Assembly: GCA_017979445.1 (NCBI GenBank)
Contig: CM030709.1
Location: 930,001 to 994,000, forward strand
Length of the DNA: 64,000 nt
Reading direction: 5' to 3'
Source: Akebia trifoliata
Lineage: Eukaryota > Streptophyta > Magnoliopsida > Ranunculales > Lardizabalaceae
The position numbers and the translations under genes are program-made. Positions within the stretch are counted from its first letter, which is position 1. Every line of letters begins with the position of its first letter. Below, in pieces: positions 1 through 12,050 of the stretch. The notes under the pieces were generated by a model. That model had not been told where the DNA came from. It searched no databases and saw only the letters and a list, made by a program, of their open reading frames with translations.

Positions 1-209
1 TTTACAATGATGATGATGATGATGATTACACTGTTGTACTATTATGAATGTATATATGTAAAGTGAATTCAAATACATTTGAATACATACATATACAGGG
101 CTTTCACATATATCAGACCCAGTCTTCATGAGCTTTCAGAGAAATAGCAGTACAAAAGAGTAGTATGTACTCTGAAAAAAATGAAAACAAACAGTACCAC
201 AGAACAATT
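1..209 (-). other. probable 3' UTR and downstream region of the TOL gene
   Basis: This stretch follows the stop codon of the minus-strand TOL gene (stop at 210-212). It is AT-rich, has a short ATG/ATC triplet run at 7-27, and shows no coding potential. I assign it as 3' UTR and flank by position only; no clear polyadenylation signal was identified. Confidence 0.4.
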
Positions 210-3200
210 TCACTTCCTTCCACCCACCATACTTTCACCAGACATACCCGACAGGCCAGGGGAGGTTCTGCTTGTTGTCTTAAGCCCTCCATCAGCACTC
301 CCAAGAACATTCAGATCTTCAAATAATCTGTACGAGGGAATGAATGGCTTGTGTCTAGTTGCAGGGCTATCCGGCCGCTGGGCGATGGAGCTTACCTGCG
401 CTTCTCCTTGCATGGCTGATCCAGTTCGTGCAGGTAATGAGTTATAGGTCTGCAAAGGTCTGGCCACAGGCATGGGCATGTAAGAAGCAGATGCATCGGC
501 ACGAGGAGTCAGAAATGTGTAAGGTGTTGAAGTTGGTGAGGGACTCTGGTTGGACATGGCAAGGGTTGTAGCCCATGGTGGGGGAGGGTACGAGGATGAG
601 TATTGGGGAAACTGAGGCTGTGACTGTGGTTGTGGTTGAGGTTGTGGCCGAGGTTGACTTTGGGCCCATGGGACAACATAGCTGTTGTATGATACCAGCC
701 CTTGGTTTCCAGGATACACCTGAGGCCCATATGGATACCCTTGTGTGGTTGGGGAAACAGGTACCTGATGCATGGTTTGATTAGAGGTTGATGGAGGTGT
801 ATAAGGGGTATGGGGAGTGGTTGGTGTTGTCGACAAGGTGATGCTCAGAAGATCAATCATGTCCTGCTCTTTTGTGGTAGTCCTAACCGGAGTAGGTGGG
901 GTTGGTAGAGCCAATGCATTACTTGGACTGGAGGTCGGGGCTGCTGTTGTAGTCATGACGCCACTAGTGTTTAATGAGGCAGCATCTTCACCGATTCCAA
1001 TAGATGTGCTTGCAGGGGACAACGAACTATTTTTGGTACGCCTGCATTAATAAAACACTACTCTTTTAACTCTTGAATAGATAGGACCATAACATAAGGT
1101 AAGTAGTTGATTCATGAGTGACCTGCGAGCTAACTGTGCAAAATCATCATCGTCGTCTTCCTCCCCTTCGAGCTGGCTACTTGTCACAACAGCTACGGGA
1201 GCAGTGGGGGTAGTATTTGATCTCAGGCCAGGGTCACTTGATACAGTTGGTCTGGGGCTGGAGTCTCTTACTTCCGGTGGAAGAGGTGAACCGGATGCTA
1301 TGGCGTCGTGCTTTGCAAGCAAACTCTGTAAGCTGTCATTCAATGAAAGACCTTGACCAAGGACTTCCTCATCTCTGCCACAAGTGAAAAAGGAAAAAAA
1401 AAGTCAGAATTTCAAGCCAAAAACTGTTAAGACTATGCTTAATTATAAATTACACTCCACCACAAACCCACCCGTACAAGTGCAAAAACTTTAAGCCATG
1501 GCAACCAAAAGTCTTTGCAACTTTGTAAACTGGATTAACACAATAGAAGATGGTATTGACTCATTTATGATTATAAGAACAAGGTAGCACTTGAAGAAAA
1601 CTCACCCAGCGGAGGTTAGGATCTGCATAAGTTTTTTCTGGTTGGAGCGACACCTGCTCACAAGATCGACTATTACTTCATCCTTAACTGCCTACATAGA
1701 TGAAAGACAAATATCCAAAATTAAACCATAACATATTTATTGAATTAAATGCATCTTGCAAGCTAATATTAAGAGCATTAAGACAGTTTTCATGGACCCA
1801 AGACACTTTTCTTTGATAGTTTAAATGGGTGAAGGTTGGGTTTCAATCCCAAGTCAAATGGGTTCAGTTCTGATTAAGAGTGCAGCTCGAGTAGAATCCA
1901 GCCTGAAGTTTAGGTGGGTTGAGTTGGGATTGGGTGGGGAATCCACACTGTGAATCAAAAGTAAGGTTGGGCCTTGGTAGACGGATCAGGCATCCCAACC
2001 TGAAAATATACAACTTTCCAGATCAAGCGCGGCCAAACCGAACCAAACCCAACTTGGGTCAGGTTTAAGTAATTTAGATGGATTGGAATCGGTTCGGGTA
2101 CCTTCAGTCACGTGTTTGAATCAATATTTCAGACTAATTTAATGGTGCCACATGTTTGCATGTTTTGTTTAGTGTAGCTAGCTAGTAGGCAATGTATACC
2201 ATCGATAAGACAGCATATGGATTCACCGAAGTTTACAGTTGAAAAGCATAACAAGAATGACTGAATATACCTCACGATTATTTGGGTTCACAGCTTGCAG
2301 CATGTCGGCTAAGAGCTCCATAACACTTCGCATGGACTCCAAGTTAGATAAACTGCAAAGGAAACAAAATTGCAATTAACCAAAAGATAAGAGTGGGAGA
2401 AGGCAAGATTCCAAACCCAAAAACCAGGACATGAGCAACAAAAATCAAAGAAATGCGAATCAATAATAACAAATAGAGGTCAAGAACCAAATTCAAAGCC
2501 TCACCTTAAATTTTCCATTTCAGATGCCATCACTTCATCGAGCCTTACGGAAGTACTGCTGGGCATTCCATAACCTGCCTGAGAATGTCTCAGCATTGTA
2601 TTTGTAACGGGCGGTGTAAATATTGGAGCTTCATCTCGTGACCGCTGGGGAAATTCTACTCCAGACCGCTGCAATTATTGCAACTCCACATGAATCAAAT
2701 AGTTCTTTTTCATGGAATTGTTATTTAAATATTTTAGTATGCATGAATAAACTTTAATTTGAGTTTCTTAGCGGATGATGGAATATGCATGTTGTAGAGG
2801 ATCATAAACACTATTACAAAGAACAGCTGCAACTCCATGACGAACTTTGTTTCAAATCTTCGGGAGAAAAATCAAGTCATCAAAAATTTATAGCCTGATG
2901 TGTAACGTAAACTTTCGGTCCATGATTTACATAACTGATAAAAATGTAATACCTAAGTCAATCTAAAGAAGCTGGGTAAGCAGGGAATAATGTTTGCATT
3001 ATTTACATTTTTAAAATGAACCAATTAATTGAATGGTCTAGATTAATAAGAACGAGCATTAACCTACAACTTTAGTAACTAATCGCACAATAAATATGCT
3101 ATGATTTTAGATTTGATCAATAAACCTAATGATACTGTTTCTTTTTGTGGAAATAAATAAGCGTCGTAATATATAACCAACATGTCCAGCCTCAAAATAA

Positions 3201-5169
3201 AAGAACACAAACGTTACTCATTTAGCAACACCTTGCTAGAGTTTGGAATGCTTTAAAGGAAAGAAACACAAAAAAGAATAAAAGATACGCAAGTTGCATA
3301 GAATCCAAGATAAATCCAAATGTGTTTCCATTGCATTTTCGTGCACTTTTCCAAAGTCCAAACTATCCACATAGTATTTCCCATAGTGTTTCCTGCCCAA
3401 ACACCACAACATTTCCCACATGTTTTCCAGATTCGGAGAAACCGAATAGCACCAATTTACCCACGAAATGATTACCCTTGTCAAAAATGTAACTCCAGAT
3501 AACTAACCCTATTGTTGCACTTGCCAAGGCAGCATAAAAAAGTAAGAAAAATTGAACCATATCCATAGATGCTTACCTTTGGGACACCGTCCGTTATCCA
3601 ATACAAAAAAAAAAAAAAAAAAAGATGCTTACACTTTGGGAGGCCCTCCATTAAAAAAGAAAAAGGAAAAAAGAAAGAAAGATGCTTACCCTTAATTCTT
3701 CGTATGCCCAGTAGTATTGTGGATGTTTCCCTCCAGGCCCACCAAATGCTTCTTGCCAAGAGTCTAGCAACACCAAAATTTTATCCCTCACATGCATATT
3801 TGTCTGCAGAAACCAATCAAAATCTTTTTACAAGTCATAATTCATAGAAAAAAGAATTAAGGATATAACCAAATTTTCTGATATGGAACATTACAAAACA
3901 AGCATAATTACAAAGTTCAAAATTTGTAATAGTCCAAGGCCCTGTTAGCAAAATCGAATGGGATACATTAGATGTGACCCTCTTATACCTTTTTCCTCAC
4001 AATTTTGATCATCTCTGGTAGAATATTTCTTTCTGCAATCTGGAAGTGCACATAGTCACCACAATTCTTTACCATTGTCTCCAAAAGCTACAAAAACAGA
4101 AACCAACAAGAATCATGAACCCAAATTCACATTTAAAAGAAATTCCGACTCTCAATTAATCAACTAGACATTTCACATATGTCCAAGACTGGCATGGTTT
4201 TGATCCCAAGTCTATCGTATTATCACTTGTTATTCTTTACCACATCGTTGAAGTCTTGTCCCAAACTTTGTTTTACGATCAATTCTTATCTAAAAAATTT
4301 GGGGTTAGAGCTGTAAGCATGAGGTCCAATTTCTAACCAAAAATTTCCAACTATTACACAATCCAAAACAAACCATCTCATCTACCTATTATTCCAACTA
4401 TACATACCGTTAAAGAAAGAAGTTGAACATTTGGGTTCTTATTCTGCAACCTTTTCTTCACAGCTTTCATAACATCTTTTGCTTGCCTGATCAAATTCAA
4501 CCATAACCTCAACAAACCAAAATAAACTTTTCCGAAAAATTCAATTTCTGATAAATCACAAAGGAACTAAAATTATTATTATTATTTTTAATTTCATAAA
4601 CTACCCCAAATTCTACAGGCATGTTAAGTACACCCTTTTTATGGCTGAAACCTCCAAACACATACAATAAACTTGCCTGATCAAATTCAACCACAACCCT
4701 TAACAAACCAAATAAACTTCCAAAAATTCAATTTCTGATAAATCACAAGGGAGCTAATTTATTTTTTTAATTCAATTAATTACCACTAATTCCATGGGCA
4801 TGTTAATTACACCCTTCTTTTAGCTGAAACCTCAAAACACATACAAAAAAGATGCTTTTTTTTTTAAAACCCTTGAACTCCAAACAGTTTCATTAAACAC
4901 CAAAGTGTTTCAGAGGTCAAGAAATCTCAATTTTCTAAACTTGAACAGTTACTGATAAAGTACATAACTTTTGGGTTCAGTTTCCTCAATATTTCGAGGA
5001 AAAAAAGAAAATTTCAAAATTTTAATTTTTTTTCCAAGTTGTGTTGGGGGTTTCGTTACCAGTGATGAGAATTGATGGAATCGCAGATATCGATGTTCAT
5101 AGTCCAATCAGGACCAATCAGAAGGTCGCTCGTCGCCTTCTCGACTCTAACAGTAGCTGAAGAAGACAT
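210..5169 (-). CDS. TOL9: TOM1-like protein (VHS-GAT ubiquitin receptor, TOL6/TOL9 type)
   Basis: This gene encodes an ESCRT-0-like adaptor that binds ubiquitinated membrane cargo and passes it to endosomal sorting for vacuolar degradation. Exons (minus strand): 5060-5169, 4408-4486, 3989-4087, 3690-3803, 2505-2668, 2271-2352, 1606-1691, 1123-1374, 210-1041. They sum to 1818 nt, giving 605 aa, with all phases consistent and GT-AG borders. The protein starts [20 protein letters not shown]. The VHS domain is at about residues 10-140 (motifs [44 protein letters not shown]). The GAT domain is at about 178-285 ([48 protein letters not shown]). An acidic [13 protein letters not shown] patch follows at about 315-328, then a Pro/Gln-rich tail of about 280 residues encoded by the last exon. 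This layout matches the long-tailed TOL6/TOL9 branch; which paralogue it is cannot be settled here. The 579-bp intron 1692-2270 contains GGGTT-rich repeat-like DNA. The neighbour LOR gene is divergent. Confidence 0.93.
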
Positions 5170-5568
5170 CTCTGATCTCTTTTTCTATCTATACTCTTCG
5201 AATAACAGCAAATAAAATTATATATTAAAAAAAAAAAAAAAAAGAGATTTTTGTTGAGAGAAAAAGAGAAGAGCGACGAAGAAGAAGAAGAGAGGAAGAA
5301 AAAAAACAAAAAACCCTAAAAAGTTGCGTATAAAAAGGTATTTCTACTCCATTAACAGCCGATCCGTTTTTTTGTTTTCTTCGTTTTCGGACTTTTCGCT
5401 TTGTTGTCTCTTTCTTCCTCTGTTCCTCTTTGTCCCTCTCCCTCTCCCTTTCCCTTTCCCTCTCCAAAGTCCAATATAGAATATTTGTGGACAAAATTAA
5501 GTTTTTGCTATAACCACACCCCAAACCACTTCTCCCTGCACCACGTGATTTTATTTCCAAGTTACAAT
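5170..5568 (-). promoter_or_regulatory. 5' UTR and proximal promoter of the TOL gene
   Basis: This is the upstream flank of the TOL start codon. It contains an A/T run at 5225-5243 and, on the + strand, a long CT-rich tract (about 5400-5465, so GA-rich on the gene strand). A CACGTG G-box core is at 5542-5547. GA-rich leaders are common in plant 5' UTRs. The GA tract produces a spurious 127-aa open frame that is not a gene. Assignment as promoter rests on position and the G-box core. Confidence 0.45.
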
Positions 5569-5798
5569 TATGGTTTTTTAACTCAGTATTTCGTCTCGTC
5601 TCATTCAACTTCGATATCGAGTTGTCTCAGACGAGTTTTTCGATATGTTTGAGACGTCCTGTGAGACAAATTAATAAATTGAACCGTGACTCGTAAATCT
5701 TGTTTAAAAAATGACTTTGTAAGTTGGTCTCATTCAGCTCTGATATCGAATTAACTCGGGTGATATGTCTCGGTCTTGGACGAGTTTAAAAACCATGG
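5569..5798. repeat. MITE-like element with TTTTTAACTC-type inverted ends
   Basis: The left end reads ATGGTTTTTTAACTC and the right end reads GAGTTTAAAAACCAT, an inverted pair. Inside, the phrase GTCTCATTCA-CT-GATATCGA occurs twice as a diverged direct repeat (about 5597 and 5729). Related text (CGAGTTTTAAAA next to ACTCGGTCTTG) occurs near 20375-20400 and, more loosely, near 28790-28880, so it is a dispersed family. No coding capacity. Confidence 0.5.
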
Positions 5799-5942
5799 TT
5801 ACAACCAACCCTAACTCCAATCGATGAGTTCATTATCAGAACCCCCACATTTTCATTGGTTCACCTGTATTGAAGAAGATTTTAAATTTACGTAAACACC
5901 CATCATATGTTACGTTAAGATTATTTTCGGATAATGCTGAAT

Positions 5943-6094
5943 TAACATTGTGGGGGACATTGTAGAATATACTTTTGACGTGGATGTGTGTTGTAATCAT
6001 ATATATTTTTTATTGAGATATGAATGAGATTTCAATGATAAACATTTATGATTATGACACACATCTACGTCAGAAATATCCCCCCACAATAAGA
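5943..6094. mobile_element. MITE, full-length inverted repeat of about 150 bp
   Basis: The two halves are imperfect reverse complements: ATTGTGGGGG near the left end pairs with CCCCCACAAT near the right, and GACGTGGATGTGTGT pairs with ACACACATCTACGTC. The whole element can fold into one hairpin. It lies in the TOL-LOR intergenic region. The superfamily is undetermined because the target-site duplication is not clear. Confidence 0.6.
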
Positions 6095-7735
6095 ATGTGC
6101 GATTTCTGGGAACTCCAAAATGAGGGTCTTCAAAATTACTCTCAAGTCCATGTAATAACTAACCCTATACCTCTCATGTCTCTCTATGCCAAATAATATT
6201 TGAAAAGATTTCTAGAATGTAAATCTAGAAAATCATCCAAGACAAATAAGTTGAGTCATTGTACCATGTCTATATTACATCTTATAGAATGACAAAACCT
6301 TAATTTTTTTTTCCTCTTTTATTAAATTACGATACTTCGATCCTTAGTCCTAAATTTAAAAGTTAAGATTATGGTTGATAAAATTTTAAATGCCTCTCAA
6401 GGATTCTAGTCTAAGGGAAGTGGTCTCAACTCATAAGATTATCTATCAGGCCTAAGACGAAACTCCTCCTTTGAGTATGCATTAATGGCAAACACATAGT
6501 GCATGGTCGAATGTGGCAACGCTCGATTATGGATGGTGGTCCTTAACTGCCATGTTGTCATCTCAAACAATTTTGGTAAAACCCACCAAATTTTTATACC
6601 CAATTCTAGTAAAAACCCAAACAAGTTATTACGTCTTCAATCTTATTGTCACAAATACGTAACAAGAATGTGATAACTACACTCAATAACTTACAAGAGA
6701 AGAAGGGAAATACATAGAGATTCAATGTTTTCAAATCCTCTCTATGGAAAAAAAATGCCCTTCTATAAACAATGACAATTTGAAAAAAAAGATGTGTTAG
6801 TAATTTTATACCATCAAATCCAACATTAACCATTACTGTTTTTGTTTTTGTTTTTTTTGAAAAATATCATATATTCATCATCACAGGGTGGAGAAATACT
6901 CCATCACCCATTATTATTTTTATTTATTATTTCATAATGATAATTTTTTGTTGGATTTTTCTTACCTCAAGCCACCTTTTAGTATTATATTTGGTCATCA
7001 CTACAGAAATTTTTTTTTTAAGGGATTTCTTTTCTTCAATCTCAAAAGCCTTGAAAAAAAAAAAAAAAAACAACTTAAAAAAAAATTTAAGTTGAATAGG
7101 AGAGTGAAATATTTTATGTGATAGTAAAAACAAATCATGGGTATCTCAAATATTCCCTAGAACTTGAAGGGGGTATACTGGGGGTACGTCTAAAATAAAA
7201 AGAAAACTGTTATTGACACTCCAAATTTCACTTTTTATATTCTAATTAAAAATAAAGAAAACAAATGAATAATTGAGAATAAGTAAAAGTTGGAGTGCTA
7301 AAAGAATCTCTCTCTAGTTAGATTTTTATTTTCTAAGGTTTAGGATTTTATATAAACCCAATCATGATCTTAAATAACTATTGAAATTGTTTGAACGAGT
7401 GGTGTAATGTTGAGATTATAATTTGAGTTGAACTTCTGTAATGTTTTTTCAACACGTTTAAATCTTTAATGGGGAAATTAATAATTTAATAAATTGGTGT
7501 GTAACAAGTAAAATTTGGGGTGCCAATAGAAGCTCTAATTAAAAATTGAAAAAAAAAAAAAAATCCTTAGGTACTTAGCTGACCACAAGATTACAGTACT
7601 GGTCGCCAGGACACAATTACAAAACCATATAATCCGTCAAAGGTGACCAAGCTTATGGGCAGTTTGGTCATTTAATACTCTTTTTTTCCATTTGGCCATT
7701 TTCACCATTAAAATAATAGTAGGCCTAGCCTAGCC
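6095..7735. other. AT-rich intergenic sequence, no gene seen
   Basis: This stretch between TOL and LOR has homopolymer A and T runs (for example 7052-7069 and about 7545-7561) and short open frames without similarity to anything I recognise. I see no element with clear ends. Confidence 0.4.
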
Positions 7736-7886
7736 TAACTAACTTAATAAGGAAAAAAGAGGCCTTATTAAGGCTCCTCCACCGTAAACTAAAAACCTCG
7801 AGATTCTTAACAAATAATTAAGGTTTTTTTTTTTTTTTGACAGTGGATTAGCCTTAGTAACTCTTTTTTCCTTATTGAGTTAGTCA
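7736..7886. mobile_element. MITE-like inverted repeat
   Basis: The left arm AACTAACTTAATAAGGAAAA is matched by the right arm (about 7861-7885), which reads as its near reverse complement CTTTTTTCCTTATTGAGTTAG. The spacer contains a poly-T run at 7823-7838. It is non-coding and lies about 330 bp upstream of the LOR start. Confidence 0.55.
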
Positions 7887-7927
7887 GGAGAGTATTTTTA
7901 AAAAGACAAAAAGAATCGTGCCTGCTT

Positions 7928-8035
7928 GACTGCGCTGACGTGGAGTTGGGCGCAGAAGCATAGATGCTTTTTACAAATATCTCGAGGAAAAGCATCTATG
8001 GTTCCGTGTAGACATCGACGTAAGCGCAGTGTGAA
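7928..8035. repeat. inverted-repeat element upstream of the LOR gene
   Basis: GACTGCGCTGACGTGGA at the left pairs with CGACGTAAGCGCAGT at the right, and AGAAGCATAGATGCTTTT pairs with AAAAGCATCTATGGTTCC. The central AGCATCTATGGTTCC phrase is shared with the hairpin element at 31675-31842, suggesting one family. It sits about 180 bp upstream of the LOR ATG and so may contribute promoter sequence. Confidence 0.5.
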
Positions 8036-8069
8036 ACGCAGTTTTTCAACATTTTCCCCAAAAAAATAA

Positions 8070-8083
8070 CTGACACGTGTCAG
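8070..8083. promoter_or_regulatory. palindromic G-box in the LOR promoter
   Basis: CTGACACGTGTCAG is a perfect 14-bp palindrome with the core CACGTG, 132 bp upstream of the LOR start codon. G-box/ABRE cores are bound by plant bZIP and bHLH factors. That it works here is inference from position and symmetry. Confidence 0.55.
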
Positions 8084-8215
8084 TCATACACGTTTTCTCG
8101 GTCTCGTTAGGAAGATAGATTATTCTCCCTTCTCTTATTTCGCCTTTATTGATTTTCTTCCTTATTCACTTTATTCTTCCTTCTTCCTCCCAATTCCCAA
8201 TTCCCAAATTCCCAA

Positions 8216-10772
8216 ATGAATTCGGAAGAATCGAATGATTTTATGGATTCTTCTGCATTTGTATATCCAGTGGTTTCCCATATACCCATAGATCTGTTCA
8301 TCTCGAGAAAACGTAAGGGCCTTACACGTGGCGACATCATATTTAGCGACGCCTCAGATAATCTCATCTTCAGAGTAGACGGTCGGTCTTCAAAGTCATC
8401 CGTTCCATCTAAAAGAGTTCTCGTTGATGCCAAAGGAAATCCCCTCATCTCCATCTACCGTAACGAAGTAAGACCTCTCTCTCTTTCTCAATAAAAATAA
8501 ATAAATATTTTTCTTCCCAAAATCGATTTCTTTGATATCGTGCTATCTGTACTACAATATTATGCTGCTTACGACATTTTCAACGTTAGTGGATTTGAAT
8601 GCTATACTGATATGCTAGACATTCTAGATATTTAGTGGTAGAGTTCAAATTTAATTGATTTATTTCTAATTTAAGATAGTGATTTGGTGTATCACATTAT
8701 ATCTTATTATATTGCACAGGTCTAATCTTTGGTGGACCTACTCACCAAATATTATCCTGATGGACGTTTAGATCATTTTTGGTAATAATGGAATTGGATT
8801 ATTTCATCAATCAAGGATTTGGCGCATAGGTCCATCAATGTGGGATTTGTGTATCCAAAATGTGTGCATTCTTTGGGTTCAATTGAAAATTAATGTTTGG
8901 TCAGCCAAACACCAAAAATTAATCTGATTGGTGATTTATAATCATTGAATCAAGATATTTTACATATCAGATTAATTTTTGGTACACAGTGATCTAATAT
9001 TTGATCAGATGGTTAGCAATGAATGTTTTCCTTTTTTTAATTTAGCAGGGCGGGTGGCAAGGTTTTAGAGGGGATAGTAAGGAGTGGAAGGACTTAATGT
9101 TGAGAGTGGAGAGGAGCATTAATAAATCACATTGGAGAAAAGAGGTAGCGGTGTCTGTTGTTGTTGGGAATCGGGGAGACTCCACGCCCTCTGATTTTAA
9201 GATCAAAGGTTGTCCCTTTCAGAGATCATGCACCATCTACAAAGACAATTCCATTGTGGCCCAGGTAATACTCCAAATTAAATTACCTTCTCCTTCATAT
9301 CAATGGCTAATTTCCTTATGTCAATGTCGTCCCAACCATCTTTTCAAATTCCATTTTAATGTGAATTATTACTTGAATTTTTCAATATGAAATTAAGGGG
9401 AAAACGATAACATTTCTCTATCCCTAATTTTAAAAAATTCGTAGTTCAAAGAATGTCGATGCCCAGTTTTTGTTATGTACACAGAGGATAAGGTCTTTGC
9501 GCATGTCACATGCTAAGTGGCACTTAGGGTAGTCCCACCACCGCTTAAACCATGTTTTTATTTCCGTTCGGTGCTGATATTACTTCGGCAACTAGTTGTC
9601 TTTGTATGGTCTTGGCATATGGTGCCTTAGGTGAGTGACACCTCGGCTAAAAGTTGAATGTTTCATGCCGCCTTCGGTGACTTAATCATAACATTTTGTA
9701 AATACTAAGGAGGAGAGATTATAATACACAAGATTTGTTCACATCACGGGGTTCGTCCAAAATCCGGACTACATTCCTGGACTCCGAAGAGCCGTTCACT
9801 ATTCTTGATATTATTACAAAATTTACAATACATGAGAGAGGAAGATAGAAAGTCTCCTAGTGAGAGAAAAGTAAAGTTAGAGATAGAAAGAATGGAGCCA
9901 GGTGAGAGAGAAGTGGTAATATCCAAAAAGCCCCCCTCTTCATTGTTACCTTCCTCTATTTAGAGGCCCTCTCTGACCCTCAAGAGGGAATCAACTATTG
10001 CCATTTGTCCTCCCCCTTTTCTTATCCATGGTCCCAAACACTCATTCTTTTAGATCTTCCACCACAAACATCATTCCACGTGTTATGCTTGTCAAGACCT
10101 AGTCAGAAGGGCTTTGGGTGACATTCTGTAGAGAGAACAAGGAAGCAAGGCCTTCGGCGCTTCTTGAGCATGGCTCATTGTGTTGGAGCCGAGTGGAGGC
10201 TTCGGTGCTTATGCCATATTGCCCTTTCCTTCATTTGTCATGTCTCTGACATAGGTGCCAACTCATTGCCTGGTCATTAGGTTCAAGACCCATCATCCAC
10301 AAAGAGTATTTAATTATGTTAACATGTAAAGGTTAGATGCGGTGACACTTATAGTTTTAAGAGATTACAATTCATACTCTTCTCTAATTATAATAGTGGA
10401 GACATGAGCACAGACCAACATTATGGATTGCAATGTATCTGTGGTGCTGAAACACTAGTCAGAGCATTTAGTTTGGTAGCACATCAGGTACCTGATGTTT
10501 GGTTCCATGGGCAACTCAAATGTGGTCGCCATTGACCGAGATGTATAAATAACTTGTTAAGTTGTTTGTCAGTTTGCAAGTCAAAATTTAATGATTTATG
10601 TAGATTGCAAAGTAATGGTGGTTTTGGAACCTTGATGCAGACGAGCCTATTGTACAAGCTTGGGAAGATTCTGGTTGGGAGGCGCAGGTTTCGACTAACA
10701 ATATTTCCTGGATTTAATGATCATGCTTTGCTTGTGGCACTAATTGTAACATTCTTCAATCGACAAATATAA
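8216..10772 (+). CDS. LURP-one-related (LOR, DUF567) protein
   Basis: This is a member of the LURP-one-related family, which has a tubby-like C-terminal fold. The founding member LURP1 is needed for basal defence to oomycetes in Arabidopsis; most members have no assigned biochemical role. Exons: 8216-8467, 9049-9264, 10641-10772 (252 + 216 + 132 nt), giving 199 aa, all phase 0 with GT-AG borders. Family features seen: an N-terminal LFISRKRKGLTRGDIIFSDA segment, FRVDG, the DAKGNPLISIYRNE strand, GGWQGFRG opening exon 2, and a C-terminal FRLTIFPGFNDHALLVALIV strand. The length is typical of the family. Intron 2 (1376 bp) holds an LTR-like insertion. The start codon is the first ATG after a CT-rich leader and gives the expected N-terminus. 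No substrate or ligand can be inferred. Confidence 0.9.
9690..10130 (-). mobile_element. LTR-like fragment in intron 2 of the LOR gene
   Basis: Read on the minus strand, the stretch around 9720-9790 resembles the R-U5 part of plant LTRs: a ...GAACCCCGTGATGTGAAC phrase followed by AAATCTTGTGTATTATAAT. It is preceded by a GA/CT-rich leader-like region (9830-9920). No coding domain or paired LTR was found, so it is a fragment or solo LTR with undefined ends. Confidence 0.4.
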
Positions 10773-11235
10773 TTACTCTATAAATTAAATGGTGGAGACA
10801 CAATTACATGAACATTCCTTTGCTTTGCTGCTACTTTTAGATCTAATTTAACTTGGCCTTTTCGGATTGGGTTTCCTAGCCAATATTAGGATCGATCCTT
10901 CTCGCATTTTATTGCATCGGGACATGTTTGATTCAAAAACCCATTGGACAGGTTATCAAATTGGATTCGGGGCATGTCCACTATTATTACAACTTTGTTT
11001 ATCTGAACTGAAGTTCGAGATACCCCCTTAAATCCCCCGATGGAAGCCCTATGAACTTCTTTTGGGAAAACCAAAAATTATATCGATTCCATGCATAGTG
11101 GTACCAATTATATTCTATAAAAGCATGGGGGACCTCCCAAGTAAGTCCTAGCAATATTTTATTTTTGTTTCACCCATCCAATGTTCCACTAGTTAAGGGA
11201 AATATACACATCAAAATATTCAAAAAAAAAAAAAA
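10773..11235. other. intergenic sequence, nothing recognised
   Basis: This is the downstream flank of the LOR gene. It holds short open frames only, no clear repeat ends, and a poly-A run at 11222-11238 marking the edge of the next repeat. Confidence 0.4.
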
Positions 11236-11490
11236 AAACCCCAAGGGATGGGTTCAATGGTTTTTTCAAATCCAATAAGCGATGAGAGTCCGTAACGTGT
11301 GTGTTTGATATCCAATATGAGCATTAGCTCCTCGAGGCCACCCGCAAGAGTGTACTCTCACTTACCTGATGCGTGTGATGTGCAGGTGTGCATGTGCCTG
11401 GGGCTGGGACTCATGTGCCATGGTCGAGGCCCTGGCTCACCTAGTCCCACTAGTCGGACAAGTACCAATACCCCTGTTGTTAACCAATAA
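11236..11490 (-). repeat. dispersed repeat family D, copy 1 (minus)
   Basis: Its reverse complement aligns by eye with 17463-17675, 59268-59516 and 61972-62190. Shared phrases in order are a GG(A/C)CATGGCACATG-like part, CACATCACAC, GGTAAGTGAG, a GCTCATA-TGG phrase, a CGCTTATTGGAT phrase and ATTGAACCC. It ends beside an A/T homopolymer. A SINE-like or non-autonomous element is likely, but I could not assign a class. Confidence 0.5.
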
Positions 11491-12050
11491 AAAAGCATTC
11501 AAAAAAGAAAAATAAGAAATTTGAGATCAATACAACTACCATGCAACGCAGGGAATTTGTGTTGGATATTTTAAAACCATGGAAGTCTTTTTCTTTGCCT
11601 ACAATATCCATTTGGTCCTTCACAAATAAGTTTCCTAAATGGATTCGAGTTGTTGCTTAAAAGGTATAAAGGGTACAATTGTAAGCCTATTTGCAATGAG
11701 TGATATTTACTTCCTATTTTCCTAGAGCTTTTATGATGGTTTGAGACTTGGGAGAACGAGATTCCATATAAAGTGGAAGTCGTCCCCCTCTCATGCAAGG
11801 TTAATATTTCAGTTCCCATCACTATAACCTACAAGAGTCATGAAAAACCTCTGACATACTCCTCTGTACTCTCCTAACGTGTCATGTGTTAGAACCATAT
11901 ATATTACAAGTGCACATCCTCATAAATATGTGCAGTTGTGTATCTGATTAAAAAAATCTATGATTCTAACGCATGCCTATGAGATACTCCTATGTACTAT
12001 CCTGACACGACATGTGTTAGAACCACATATATATATATATATATATATAT

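Noticed and set aside
1800..2110. Possible retroelement in the TOL intron 6
   Set aside because: GGGTT-rich text with GGGTTGAGTTGGG and CCCAACTTGGGTC is suggestive of a worn hAT-like repeat, but no ends could be defined.
5225..5608. 127-aa minus-strand frame rich in Arg-Glu and Lys
   Set aside because: It reads the GA-rich leader of the TOL gene and a poly-A run; no conserved content.
8468..8494. Extension of LOR exon 1 to a 92-aa product
   Set aside because: The donor at 8468 joins the family-typical GGWQGFRG exon in phase; the extension is intronic CT-rich sequence.
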